This document shows positions 36,827 through 45,332 of a DNA stretch of 64,000 bases, in pieces. Within the stretch, counting starts at the first letter, position 1, and each line of letters begins with the position of its first letter. The DNA lies in the NCBI RefSeq assembly GCF_900129215.1, contig NZ_FQUQ01000005.1, positions 62,001 to 126,000 of the forward strand, written 5' to 3'. The notes under the pieces are model-generated. The model was not told the origin of the DNA and ran no database searches. It was given only the letters and a program-made list of their open reading frames with translations. Position numbers and translations under genes: made by a program. This DNA is from Pedobacter caeni. GTDB lineage: Bacteria; Bacteroidota; Bacteroidia; Sphingobacteriales; Sphingobacteriaceae.

Positions 36827-38155
36827 ATGAAAAAAATAAAGTGTTTAGGGCTGGTATGGTTACTGGCCAGCGGTTTAACGGGCTTTGCCAAGGATTACCC
36901 GGTCAGTTCTGCAAAAGAACTTTCGGCCCTCAGTTTAAAACCCGGCGACCGGGTCCTGATGAAAGCAGGCGAATGGAAGGATCAGCAATTAAAATTTAAG
37001 GGCAATGGTGTGAAAGGTCGCCCGATTGTTTTGATGGCGGCAAATGCAGGGAAAACCGTCTTAAACGGAAACTCTACATTGGATATAGATGGTTCATGGT
37101 TAGTCGTGGACGGACTTTCTTTTGCCAATGGACGTTTGGACTCCGGAGAGGTGGTTAATTTCTCTGAAAAGTCTTTCTCCTGCCGGCTTACCAATACCTC
37201 CGTTATTGATTACAACAGCAGTGATGATAAAGTGGATTATACCTGGGTTTCTCTGAGAGGAACCCATAACCGGGTAGACCATTGTCTGCTGAAAGGGAAA
37301 AACCATCAGGGAGTAACCATGGTGGTCTGGCTTTCCGAAAAACCGAATTACCACCAGATCGACCACAACTATTTCGGGCCGCGTCCGGAGTTGGGAAGGA
37401 ATGGCGGAGAGACGATCCGAATCGGAACGAGCACCTGGTCTTTTCATGATTCTTTCACCCTGGTAGAGGAGAATATCTTTGAACATTGTGACGGGGAAAT
37501 CGAAGCCGTCTCTGTAAAATCGGGAAGAAATATTGTGCGCAATAACCTCTTTTATGAGTGCAAAGCGACCCTCACTTTGAGGCATGGAAACCACTCGGAA
37601 GTCATAGGAAATTACTTCATCGGGAATGGGAAACCAGGCACCGGAGGTGTCCGGATTATCGGGGAAGATCACAACGTCCGGGATAACTATTTTCAGGACC
37701 TGACGGGGACCGGAAACAGTGCTGCAATCTCTGTGATGGCAGGCTTGCCGAACCCCATTTTGGTGAGCCACTGGCAGGTGAAAAATGCCCGGATTACAGA
37801 CAACCTGATCCTCAATTGTAAGGAGCCTTTTGCCATTGCAGCGGGCTATAGAAAGGACCGGTATCTGCCTGCTTTGAACACCTATTTTGCAAAGAATATC
37901 ATCCTGAGTAATGTGAGTCCTTTGAAGGTGTATGATGAAAAAGTAGTGGTGAATTTTGAAGACAACCTGATCTTCAGTACTGCCTTTTCCGGTGAGAAGG
38001 GTAGGGGATTTGAGCTCAGAAATGAGCAACTGAAAAAGGGCAGTTCGGGCCTTTTTTTAAGACCAGGACAAGCTGATTTTAAACCTTTCTGGGAATCAGA
38101 GCAGATTGGGCCAGGCTGGTTTTTAGATATAAATAAAAAGTTTACTATAAATTAG
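36827..38155 (+). CDS. PL6 family polysaccharide lyase (chondroitinase-B fold)
   Basis: A 442-residue exported right-handed beta-helix protein; the signal peptide ends TGFAK. PL6 hallmarks are NGGETIRIGTSTWS, NIFEHCDGEIEAVSVKSG with the catalytic Lys231, and ATLTLRHGNHSEVIGNYF with the catalytic Arg252, then GGVRIIGEDHNV. Known PL6 enzymes act on alginate or dermatan sulfate. Sequence does not settle the substrate here, and no other alginate-specific genes are present, so another uronate polymer is likely. A region with two GGATCATGATC repeats precedes the start codon. Confidence 0.9.
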   Translation: MKKIKCLGLVWLLASGLTGFAKDYPVSSAKELSALSLKPGDRVLMKAGEWKDQQLKFKGNGVKGRPIVLMAANAGKTVLNGNSTLDIDGSWLVVDGLSFANGRLDSGEVVNFSEKSFSCRLTNTSVIDYNSSDDKVDYTWVSLRGTHNRVDHCLLKGKNHQGVTMVVWLSEKPNYHQIDHNYFGPRPELGRNGGETIRIGTSTWSFHDSFTLVEENIFEHCDGEIEAVSVKSGRNIVRNNLFYECKATLTLRHGNHSEVIGNYFIGNGKPGTGGVRIIGEDHNVRDNYFQDLTGTGNSAAISVMAGLPNPILVSHWQVKNARITDNLILNCKEPFAIAAGYRKDRYLPALNTYFAKNIILSNVSPLKVYDEKVVVNFEDNLIFSTAFSGEKGRGFELRNEQLKKGSSGLFLRPGQADFKPFWESEQIGPGWFLDINKKFTIN

Positions 38156-38250
38156 TATTTGCTTTGGTAATTAGTTTGTTATGTTTTTGATAAAATAGCG
38201 TATTACCAGAGGTTATGACTAGTTTGACCTGATATCCTACATAAAACCAC

Positions 38251-39786
38251 ATGAATAAAGCAATTTTTGCCCTTCCGTTTTTGTTCATGGCCCTGCCCAT
38301 GAAAGCACAAAAAGTAACACCCCTTTGGGTTGATTTTGTGAAGGCAAAACAAGAGGGGAGGACTCCTGTCCTTCCGGATTTTTCTTATGCCGGTTACCGC
38401 TGGTCTGAAACAAATCTACCTTCGCTGGAAGGTAAAAAGGTGTTCAGAGTAGACGACTACGGAGGGATTCCAAATGATGAAAAATATGATGATGAAGCCA
38501 TTCAGAAAACGGTCAATGCAGCAGAAGCAAATCCCGGTGGAGGCATCGTTTTTTTCTCCCCCGGAAAGTACCTGATCGCTCCCGATGGAGATGCTCAGAA
38601 ACAGGTCCGGATTTCCAAAAGCGGAATCGTTTTAAAAGGGAGTGGAAGTGCTGCGGGAGGGACCGAAATTTACCAGGCAAACATGCGGATCCATGGCCGT
38701 CAGTTTCTCTTTAAACCTGCCGCTGAAGAGGCGAAAAAAATAACCACAATTGTGGAAGATGCAGGAAGGGAAACTTTCTCGGTTGTGCTGAAAGATGCAA
38801 GTCAGCTGAAGGCCGGAGAGGATGTCGTGATCCGCCACAGAAGTGAAGAATTTACGAAGCTGTATTTTGCTCCGCTGGACCTGAAGCCGCAATGGTCAAG
38901 GTTGTTCGGAACTGATGGCGGAATGCAGATTTACGAGATCCATACCATCGAAAAAATCAATGGAAATAAGGTGACTTTTAAGAACCCGCTGCACCTGGAT
39001 ATTAAAATGGTGAAGACAGCAAGCTGGACACTGGAGCGTTATGTGTCCATCTCCGAATGTGGGATTGAGGACCTTCTTTTCTCCAGTAACTGGAAAAATT
39101 ACCCTGAAGAGTTCATTCACCACAAGAATGAAATTCATGATTATGCATATGAGGCCGTTGGAATGGAGTACCTCAAGAACAGCTGGATCAGGAATTGTGA
39201 GTTTCATGACCTGAATGAAGGTGTTTTTATCCGTTCCGGGTACCAAATGACCATCGAAAACACTCATTTCAGAGGAAAGAAAGGCCATGCCTCTGTACAT
39301 GCCCGGACAGGCTACGGGGTGCTGATTAAGAATTGCTCCTTCAATGGGGCACAACATCATGGTGCCGGAACGGGTTATAGTGCTGTCGGGACAGTCATCA
39401 CCCACTGTTCTTTGGGAACAGATCAGAATTTTGACATCCACTCCGGACAACCTTATGCGACCCTGTATGATGATATTGAGGGTGGGGTTTTTTATAATCT
39501 TGGTGGGCCGGAACCCGGCCATCCGCACCATGGTAAGCAATTGGTGCTCTGGAATTTTCAGCATAAATCAGCCAAAGACCAGCATTATAATTTCTGGGAT
39601 ATGAGCAAAAGAAGGAACTATACGATTGCTTCACCAATGATGGCAGGCTTTACTTCCGACAGATTGGTTACCTTTGAAAATGCAGGGATCAATGAGTCGC
39701 AGGGAGCAGCAGTTCTTCCCCGTTCTTTGTTCGATGCGCAGCTTCAATGGAGGCTAAAAGGAACAGATATAGTAAAAGCAAGGTAG
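38251..39786 (+). CDS. Exported beta-helix protein, pectate-lyase superfamily (DUF4955-like)
   Basis: A 511-residue exported protein with a signal peptide ending MKAQK. After KVFRVDDYGGIPNDEKYDDEA, the usual entry of the pectate-lyase-3 beta-helix, come coils with SGIVLKGSGSAAGGTEIY and GVFIRSGYQMTIENTHFRG. The C-terminal end, RSLFDAQLQWRL, resembles the end of the protein at 41597-43123, so the two are probably distant relatives. I recall this architecture as DUF4955-containing, without proven activity. No catalytic residues can be assigned. Possible roles are polysaccharide lyase or hydrolase on a uronate polymer. It lies 95 nt after the PL6-like gene. Confidence 0.78.
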   Translation: MNKAIFALPFLFMALPMKAQKVTPLWVDFVKAKQEGRTPVLPDFSYAGYRWSETNLPSLEGKKVFRVDDYGGIPNDEKYDDEAIQKTVNAAEANPGGGIVFFSPGKYLIAPDGDAQKQVRISKSGIVLKGSGSAAGGTEIYQANMRIHGRQFLFKPAAEEAKKITTIVEDAGRETFSVVLKDASQLKAGEDVVIRHRSEEFTKLYFAPLDLKPQWSRLFGTDGGMQIYEIHTIEKINGNKVTFKNPLHLDIKMVKTASWTLERYVSISECGIEDLLFSSNWKNYPEEFIHHKNEIHDYAYEAVGMEYLKNSWIRNCEFHDLNEGVFIRSGYQMTIENTHFRGKKGHASVHARTGYGVLIKNCSFNGAQHHGAGTGYSAVGTVITHCSLGTDQNFDIHSGQPYATLYDDIEGGVFYNLGGPEPGHPHHGKQLVLWNFQHKSAKDQHYNFWDMSKRRNYTIASPMMAGFTSDRLVTFENAGINESQGAAVLPRSLFDAQLQWRLKGTDIVKAR

Positions 39787-39819
39787 GGTATAACAGAAGA
39801 AAAAAACAAATGTATACTA

Positions 39820-41244
39820 ATGAAAATATGGTTTAAGTGTTTCTTGATATGGGCTTTGCTTTTTTCTGGGAATCAGATTTATGCTCAATCAAAATTCAGG
39901 ATCGCCTGTGTTGGAAACAGCATCACCTATGGCTCGGGACTGAAGGACCGCTTAACGGAGTCTTACCCGGCCCGCTTACAGGCATTACTTGGGCCTGGAT
40001 ATGAGGTTCTGAATTATGGGGTGAGCGGGGCAACGATGCTGAAAAAAGGAAATAAACCTTACTGGAAAACCCCCGAATATCAGCAGGTGATGCGCTCCGC
40101 TCCTGACCTGGTTTTTATCAAACTTGGCACCAACGACAGCAAGCAAATCAACCGGGCAGAGATGCCGGGATTTGAAGCCGATTACAAAGAAATGATCCGG
40201 AACTTTAAAGGATTAAGCAGTAAACCCAGGGTGGTTTTGTTGCTTCCAATCAAAGCTTTTTCGGACGAGAAATATGGAATCTCCGGAAGTTATCTTAAAA
40301 ACAGCATGATCCCGCTGATTCAAAAAATCGCCTATGAAGAAGCGTTGGAGATCTTAGATCTGTATTCCCTGTTCGCTGATAAAGAAGCGTTACTGGCCGA
40401 TAAAATCCATCCAAACGCAGTTGGAGATAACTTCATTGCACTTCGCCTGGAATCTTTTATCAAACAACAGATAAAGCCTTTAAAGTCCCTTTCCGACAAG
40501 ATTAAAGGCCCGGTTCAAAAGGATTCTTTTTATGGGTATGAGTCCCTTAAATTTTCATTTCAGGGACATGAAGCCAGAATTGTACAACCCAAAAAAGTAG
40601 CTAAAGGAACACCATGGATCTGGAGGGCAAGGTTTTGGGGGCATGAGCCGCAAACGGATATTGCCCTGTTGGAAAGAGGTTTTTATTTGGTATATTGTGA
40701 TGTCGCAGAGCTATTTGGCAATGCCGAATCTATTCGGGTCTGGGATGCTTTTTATGCTTCATTGCAAAAGATGGGCTTTGCTAAAAAGGCAGTATTGGAG
40801 GGAATGAGCAGGGGTGGCGTGTATGTCTATAACTGGGCTGCGGCCAATCCGGAAAAAGTAGCCTGTGTGTATGCCGATAATCCGGTACTGGACCTTAAAA
40901 GCTGGCCCGGAGGAAAGGGACAGGGGCCTGGAAATAAAGAAAGCTGGGCGACTTTCCTGAAAGATTATGGTTATCAGGCGGATGCGGATGCAATGGCCTT
41001 TAAAGGCAGCCCTATGGATAAAATTGAAGCGATTGTAAAAGGGAAGTATCCGATGCTTCATGTTTGCGGAGATATAGATGAGGTGGTTCCGATGGCTGAA
41101 AACAGCCTTCCCTTTGCCGAAAAGATCAAACTGGCTGGCGGAGATATTCAAATCATTCATAAACCGGAAGGAAAACATCATCCTCATAGCCTTCCCAATC
41201 CTCAACCCATTGTCGACTTTATCCTAAAAGCGACGGGACAATAA
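39820..41244 (+). CDS. Bifunctional SGNH hydrolase + alpha/beta-hydrolase fusion (probable esterase)
   Basis: A 474-residue exported protein with two hydrolase modules. The SGNH/GDSL module (about 25-215) has block I CVGNSITYG (Ser34), block II near YGVSGAT, block III GTNDS and block V DKIHPNA (Asp194, His197), so its catalytic set is complete. The second module (about 235-474) is an alpha/beta hydrolase with nucleophile elbow GMSRGG (Ser330), probable acid in GDIDEVVP (about 418-420) and His in KHHPHS. Two complete esterase domains in one secreted protein suggest removal of acetyl or similar groups from the target glycan, perhaps at two positions. It is the last plus-strand gene of the locus. 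Confidence 0.87.
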   Translation: MKIWFKCFLIWALLFSGNQIYAQSKFRIACVGNSITYGSGLKDRLTESYPARLQALLGPGYEVLNYGVSGATMLKKGNKPYWKTPEYQQVMRSAPDLVFIKLGTNDSKQINRAEMPGFEADYKEMIRNFKGLSSKPRVVLLLPIKAFSDEKYGISGSYLKNSMIPLIQKIAYEEALEILDLYSLFADKEALLADKIHPNAVGDNFIALRLESFIKQQIKPLKSLSDKIKGPVQKDSFYGYESLKFSFQGHEARIVQPKKVAKGTPWIWRARFWGHEPQTDIALLERGFYLVYCDVAELFGNAESIRVWDAFYASLQKMGFAKKAVLEGMSRGGVYVYNWAAANPEKVACVYADNPVLDLKSWPGGKGQGPGNKESWATFLKDYGYQADADAMAFKGSPMDKIEAIVKGKYPMLHVCGDIDEVVPMAENSLPFAEKIKLAGGDIQIIHKPEGKHHPHSLPNPQPIVDFILKATGQ

Positions 41245-41327
41245 AATCAGATTTGTTTAAGTTTAAGTTAACCATCCTTCGGGTCAGGTTCGGGTATAAT
41301 TCGTACTGACTCCAGGGCTGGTTCTGG

Positions 41328-41404
41328 TTAAGTCCATACCAAGTCCAGCTTTTATCGCAAAAACGTGGACTTGACGTGGACTCACTGTGGACTTAAGGTG
41401 GACT
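41328..41404 (+). repeat. 11-bp-phased GTGGACT repeat cluster with opposing AGTCCA copies
   Basis: This lies inside the 352-nt gap 41245-41596 between convergent genes. GTGGACT starts at 41365, 41376, 41387 and 41398, exactly 11 bp apart. The opposite-strand form AGTCCA occurs at 41331 and 41342, also 11 bp apart. TTAAGTCCA (41328-41336) and TGGACTTAA (41388-41396) make a perfect 9-bp inverted repeat, so several alternative hairpins are possible. I see no open gene in the gap; the rest (41410-41596) is AT-rich towards the right end. Confidence 0.7.
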
Positions 41405-41596
41405 CAGTACGGCGTCATATCGACCCGTATGCGGCCCTTACACGGCCTGGGTAATAAGAATATTCCTTGTGTTGTTGCTGCATGGAAAAAAAATATTTCC
41501 ATTTTCCTCCGGAAGAATCCGGTTTTTTGGGTTAAATCAAGATGGTATTTAAAGATAATTATTTAATTTAAGTTTATAATAAGAAAAGCGCAGTTT

Positions 41597-43123
41597 TTAT
41601 TTTGTCAGCTCGCGGGCTCTTAATTGTGCCTGAAATAAAGAAGGGGGTTGTAAGCCTTTTTGATCTTGTCCTTCCCATTCCCCATCCGGTCTGCCGTTTA
41701 GTCGCCCTGCAAGCTTTTTCCCTTGTACGCCGACCGCATAGTTTTTCCCTGATGCCCAGGGGTTTTGGATGGCAGCAGACTTTACTTTACAGTTCCATAG
41801 CACTTGCGTAACTCCTGCCCAGCCATGTCCGCTGCCCCAGTTTCCTCTGTCCTGAACATTGATTTCTCCATCCGTATCGATGTTATCGTATAAAGTGCCG
41901 CTGGCCCAACGGTGGTGGGGACCGATATCTGCATGGGTATTTCTGGATTTACATTGATAAAACACATTTGGTCCACAGGTTTTTGCGCCTGTGACGTAGT
42001 CGTGCCTGCCTTCTGTGGTTTCCAGGTTCATGAAAAGGTTCTGTTGGCCGTTATTATTGAACGAATACCTTTTTCCGCCTGTGATTATCGATTTGGCATC
42101 CAGACATTTAGAATCCTTTACGGTGATGTTTTTTGCGCCTCCATCCAGACTCACGCAGGCATAGCCAAAGAAACGGGAAGTCACGCCGCTTACCCATCCG
42201 TTTTCAATATGGTTGAAGTCTGCAGCAATCCAGCCATGGTCTTCGTCGGTATCGCTGGCGTATTCAGATTCGAACAGCATGTTTTCTATGCCTACTTCCT
42301 GAATCCTGCCTTTGTATTCGTACTTAAAGATACTACCGCCTCCATATTGCTGATCCATAGCCATTACAACCGGGTTGTCTATAAAGACAACCTTCCCCTG
42401 GACGCGTACCACTTCCCGTTCATAGCTGAGGTTGTAATCTGCCCCGGTCCATTGTTTGGTGCCTTCTCTGGCCACAATCTGATCCATCTGAAGGTCATGG
42501 ATCCAGTTGTCTGTTCCCGGCCTGAAAAGAATGATCTTGTCGCCGGCTTTCAGGCCTTTGGTATTGCTCAGCTGGAAGGATTTTGCCCCTGTAGGAACAT
42601 ATTTATCCATGATCTGAACCCTTGTTCCTGGAATTTCCGTGATTTTTCCTTTGCCTTGTATTTTCAGAAGGGAGCGCAGGCCTTTTCCGGTGGCGATCAG
42701 CCTGGTTTCTCCTGTATTGCTTCCTGCACCTCTCAATACAATGCCACTGGTTTCGATGTTCAGTGTGCCTGCGATGGGATAATCTCCTTTGGTCAGCAAA
42801 ATAGCACCTCTGTGTCCGTTTGCATCGGGAGCCAGGGCAGAAACTTCGTCTATGGCATCCTGGATCATCTTTCCTGCATCTCCATTTACAGGATGCAGGG
42901 TTTTAACTACTTTCAGCTGAGGAATCTCTTTAAATCCATGGTGGTAACCTACCGCGCTAAAATCAGGAATGGTATTGCCCTTTTCATCAGGATGATAGGT
43001 GATGCTTCCGTTTTTATTGATCTGAAGGAATCTGGAGGTCCAGCCTCCATTGTCGTTGATAAAGGAAAAAAGAAGGGCACTGACCGAAAGGATCAGCAGG
43101 GAGAAAATGGATTTGTATTTCAT
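41597..43123 (-). CDS. Exported right-handed beta-helix protein, putative polysaccharide lyase
   Basis: A 508-residue exported protein. The N-terminal hydrophobic segment (about 7-22) is a signal peptide or anchor. A beta-helix region (about 70-470) has GAILLTKGDYPIAGTLNIET and SGIVLRGAGSNTGETRLIA, typical of pectate-lyase-superfamily proteins. The end PSLFQAQLRAREL resembles that of the 38251-39786 protein. It faces the locus from the opposite strand, and a 16-bp perfect inverted repeat begins 4 nt upstream of its ATG. It is probably part of the same degradative set, but separately regulated. No catalytic residues can be named with confidence. The long plus-strand reading frame over this gene is taken as its antisense shadow. 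Confidence 0.8.
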   Translation of the reverse strand: MKYKSIFSLLILSVSALLFSFINDNGGWTSRFLQINKNGSITYHPDEKGNTIPDFSAVGYHHGFKEIPQLKVVKTLHPVNGDAGKMIQDAIDEVSALAPDANGHRGAILLTKGDYPIAGTLNIETSGIVLRGAGSNTGETRLIATGKGLRSLLKIQGKGKITEIPGTRVQIMDKYVPTGAKSFQLSNTKGLKAGDKIILFRPGTDNWIHDLQMDQIVAREGTKQWTGADYNLSYEREVVRVQGKVVFIDNPVVMAMDQQYGGGSIFKYEYKGRIQEVGIENMLFESEYASDTDEDHGWIAADFNHIENGWVSGVTSRFFGYACVSLDGGAKNITVKDSKCLDAKSIITGGKRYSFNNNGQQNLFMNLETTEGRHDYVTGAKTCGPNVFYQCKSRNTHADIGPHHRWASGTLYDNIDTDGEINVQDRGNWGSGHGWAGVTQVLWNCKVKSAAIQNPWASGKNYAVGVQGKKLAGRLNGRPDGEWEGQDQKGLQPPSLFQAQLRARELTK

Positions 43124-43126
43124 CAG

Positions 43127-43176
43127 AATTCGGATATTATCGGTTGTGGATGCAATACCGCGATAATATCCGAATT
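43127..43176. repeat. Perfect 16-bp inverted repeat (hairpin/cruciform)
   Basis: Arms at 43127-43142 (AATTCGGATATTATCG) and 43161-43176 are perfect reverse complements around an 18-nt loop. On the plus strand it is followed by TTTTTT, as in a terminator. On the minus strand it falls between the P-type ATPase stop and the ATG of the beta-helix gene, ending 3 nt before that ATG, with no T run after it. It may insulate the two genes or act as a 5' leader structure. Confidence 0.75.
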
Positions 43177-43218
43177 TTTTGTAACTGATATGAGCAGATT
43201 ACTCCATCAGATTGGCAT

Positions 43219-45279
43219 TTATATCTTCATTCTTTGAATGCGTACAGCGTTGAGGATCGCTACTAAAGCCACTCCTACATCGGCGATTACAGCCTCCCAA
43301 AGGGTAGCAACGCCTCCTGCACCCAGAACCAGAACGATCACTTTTACACCCATGGCAAGGATGATGTTTTGCCAGACCACACTTCTGGTCACTTTTCCGA
43401 TTTTAATGGCAGAAACGATTTTTGAAGGCTGGTCATTCTGGATCACAATATCCGCTGTTTCTATTGTGGCATCACTTCCAAGGCCACCCATTGCAATTCC
43501 TGCATCCGCCAAAGCAACTACCGGTGCATCGTTCACTCCATCTCCAACAAAGGCGATTGCTCTTCCCTCTTTTTTGAGGTTCTCTACTTTTTCTACTTTG
43601 TTTTCCGGAAGGAGATCGCCAAAGGCGAAATCAATCCCCAGGAATGCCGCAACTTTAGCCACCACACTTTGTTTATCGCCACTGAGCATCACGGTTTTAA
43701 TGTTTAACGCATGCAGGTCTGCAATGGCTTGTTTTGCATCTTCCTTGATCTCATCGGCAATGGTCACATATCCCGCAAACTGCTGGTTGACGGCCACCAC
43801 TACCACTGAATCTACAATGGCATCTACTTCCTCAGGATAAGGGATATTGTATTTTTTAAGCAGTTTGGCATTCCCAGCCAGTACTTCCTTGCCACTGATC
43901 AGCCCTTTTAAGCCGTGTCCTGCGATTTCTTCTACTTCGCCGATACTATCGTGGTTCGGTTCTGTTTTAGCATACTGAGCGATCGCTGTAGCGATGGGGT
44001 GGGTAGATTTGCTTTCTATCGCTGCTACCAGTTGAATAAACTCCTCTTCGGCAATACCTGTGGTGACTACTTTTTGCACCTGGAACACCCCTTTGGTCAG
44101 TGTTCCGGTTTTGTCCATCACTACGGTATCAATTTTAGTCATCACATCCAGAAAGTTAGAACCTTTAAACAGGATTCCATTTCTGGAAGCAAGTCCGATT
44201 CCTCCGAAATAACCCAGTGGAATAGAAACCACGAGTGCACATGGACAGCTGATTACCAGGAAGACCAATCCACGGTAAAACCACTCCTGAAAACTGTAAT
44301 TGGCCACTATGAAATAGGGAAGGGCCACTACCAGTACTGCAAGGAGGAATACGATGGGGGTATAAACCTTAGCGAAACGGGAGATGAACAACTGTGTCTG
44401 TGATTTTCTGGCGGTAGCATCTTGTACCATTTCCAGAATTTTGCTCAGCTTACTGTCTTTAAACAGTGATTTTACTTCTACCTGGGCCAGCTGGTTCAGG
44501 TTGATCATTCCAGCAAGGACCTGTTCTCCCTTTGCTTTGGAATCCGGTTTGGACTCTCCGGTTAATGCTGCGGTATTGAAGGTGGCTTTATCAGAGTATA
44601 ACACCCCGTCTAAAGCTACTTTTTCTCCTGGTTTTACCTGAATCACCTCGCCAATCTGTACTTCTGCCGGCGCAACTGTACTTACTTTTCCTTCGCGGAT
44701 CACATCGACACTTTCCGGTCTGATGTCCAGTAAGGCTTTAATGCTTCTTTTTGCCCTGTTTACAGCGGCATCCTGGAACCATTCCCCGATAGAATAAAAG
44801 ACCATTACGGCCACACCTTCACTATAGGAACCGATGGCGAAGGCGCCAAGGGTGGCTACACTCATCAGGAAAAATTCATTAAAGAAATCCAGTCTCAGCG
44901 CTTTTCTGAAAGCCAGTTCCAATACGTTATATCCGGCAAGTAAATAAGCCGGGATAAATATGGCGAGTTGAATGGCATTATTGAAAGTGATGTCAAAGCC
45001 ATATTCCAGGGTCAGCATCACCAGAACAATGGCAAGGGAGGTTAACAGTGGCCAGTGGTCTGTCCAGCTGGTAGTTTCACCGGAGCCATGGTTGTGCCCG
45101 TCATCGTCATCATGTTCTTCATGGGAATGGTCATGGCCCTCATGACCTTTATGATCATGGCCGGCATGGTTATGGTTTTTATGGTCATGTGCCTGACCAT
45201 TATGTAAGTGAGTAGCCGGTTTGCTGTTTTCTTCAGTGGAGCAGCAGTCTTTGGGTTTCTTCATTTTTAGCATCGTCAT
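43219..45279 (-). CDS. Heavy-metal P1B-type ATPase (Zn/Cd/Pb exporter)
   Basis: A 686-residue membrane pump. Instead of an HMA domain, the N-terminus (about 10-65) begins with a Cys pair and runs into a very His/Asp-rich tail (repeated HDH, GHEGHDH). The core has the actuator ALTGES (about 238-243), the metal-binding SCPCALV helix (CPC 345-347), the phosphorylation site Asp389 in DKTGTLT, and GDGVNDAP. In the last membrane helix, VIADVGVALVAILNA has the Asp typical of ZntA-like zinc/cadmium/lead pumps. It exports divalent metals from the cytoplasm. It lies 53 nt after a Fur-family gene, with a promoter and palindromic operator between them. ATGs at 45273 and 45264 are alternative starts. Confidence 0.93.
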   Translation of the reverse strand: MTMLKMKKPKDCCSTEENSKPATHLHNGQAHDHKNHNHAGHDHKGHEGHDHSHEEHDDDDGHNHGSGETTSWTDHWPLLTSLAIVLVMLTLEYGFDITFNNAIQLAIFIPAYLLAGYNVLELAFRKALRLDFFNEFFLMSVATLGAFAIGSYSEGVAVMVFYSIGEWFQDAAVNRAKRSIKALLDIRPESVDVIREGKVSTVAPAEVQIGEVIQVKPGEKVALDGVLYSDKATFNTAALTGESKPDSKAKGEQVLAGMINLNQLAQVEVKSLFKDSKLSKILEMVQDATARKSQTQLFISRFAKVYTPIVFLLAVLVVALPYFIVANYSFQEWFYRGLVFLVISCPCALVVSIPLGYFGGIGLASRNGILFKGSNFLDVMTKIDTVVMDKTGTLTKGVFQVQKVVTTGIAEEEFIQLVAAIESKSTHPIATAIAQYAKTEPNHDSIGEVEEIAGHGLKGLISGKEVLAGNAKLLKKYNIPYPEEVDAIVDSVVVVAVNQQFAGYVTIADEIKEDAKQAIADLHALNIKTVMLSGDKQSVVAKVAAFLGIDFAFGDLLPENKVEKVENLKKEGRAIAFVGDGVNDAPVVALADAGIAMGGLGSDATIETADIVIQNDQPSKIVSAIKIGKVTRSVVWQNIILAMGVKVIVLVLGAGGVATLWEAVIADVGVALVAILNAVRIQRMKI

Positions 45280-45294
45280 AGATTTTGATACTAC

Positions 45295-45329
45295 AAATGT
45301 ACTTGCTATGACGATGCAATGCTATTGCA
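45295..45329 (-). promoter_or_regulatory. Promoter and palindromic operator of the metal ATPase
   Basis: Read on the minus strand, TACATTTG (plus 45295-45302) is a perfect TAnnTTTG -7 box 15 nt before the start codon. Just upstream of it is the 6-3-6 palindrome TGCAATGCTATTGCA (45315-45329), covering the -33 region. A Fur-family repressor (Zur-like) is encoded immediately upstream and is the natural candidate to bind here. Confidence 0.6.
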
Positions 45330-45332
45330 ATG

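Noticed and set aside
37100..38029. 309-residue minus-strand open frame inside the PL6-like gene
   Set aside because: The sense strand has complete PL6 catalytic motifs; the antisense translation has no recognisable features.
41365..41404. GTGGACT array as a CRISPR or plasmid iteron
   Set aside because: The unit is 11 bp with no unique spacers, so it is not a CRISPR array. No replication gene or plasmid marker is nearby to support iterons.
41912..43237. 441-residue plus-strand open frame opposite the beta-helix gene
   Set aside because: It lies antisense to a clear exported beta-helix protein, has a Cys/Phe/Ile-rich composition with no domain and reads across the hairpin at 43127-43176. It is taken as a shadow frame.
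43238..43840. 200-residue plus-strand frame opposite the P-type ATPase
   Set aside because: Thr/Ser/Ala-rich low-complexity translation, fully antisense to the conserved ATPase core.
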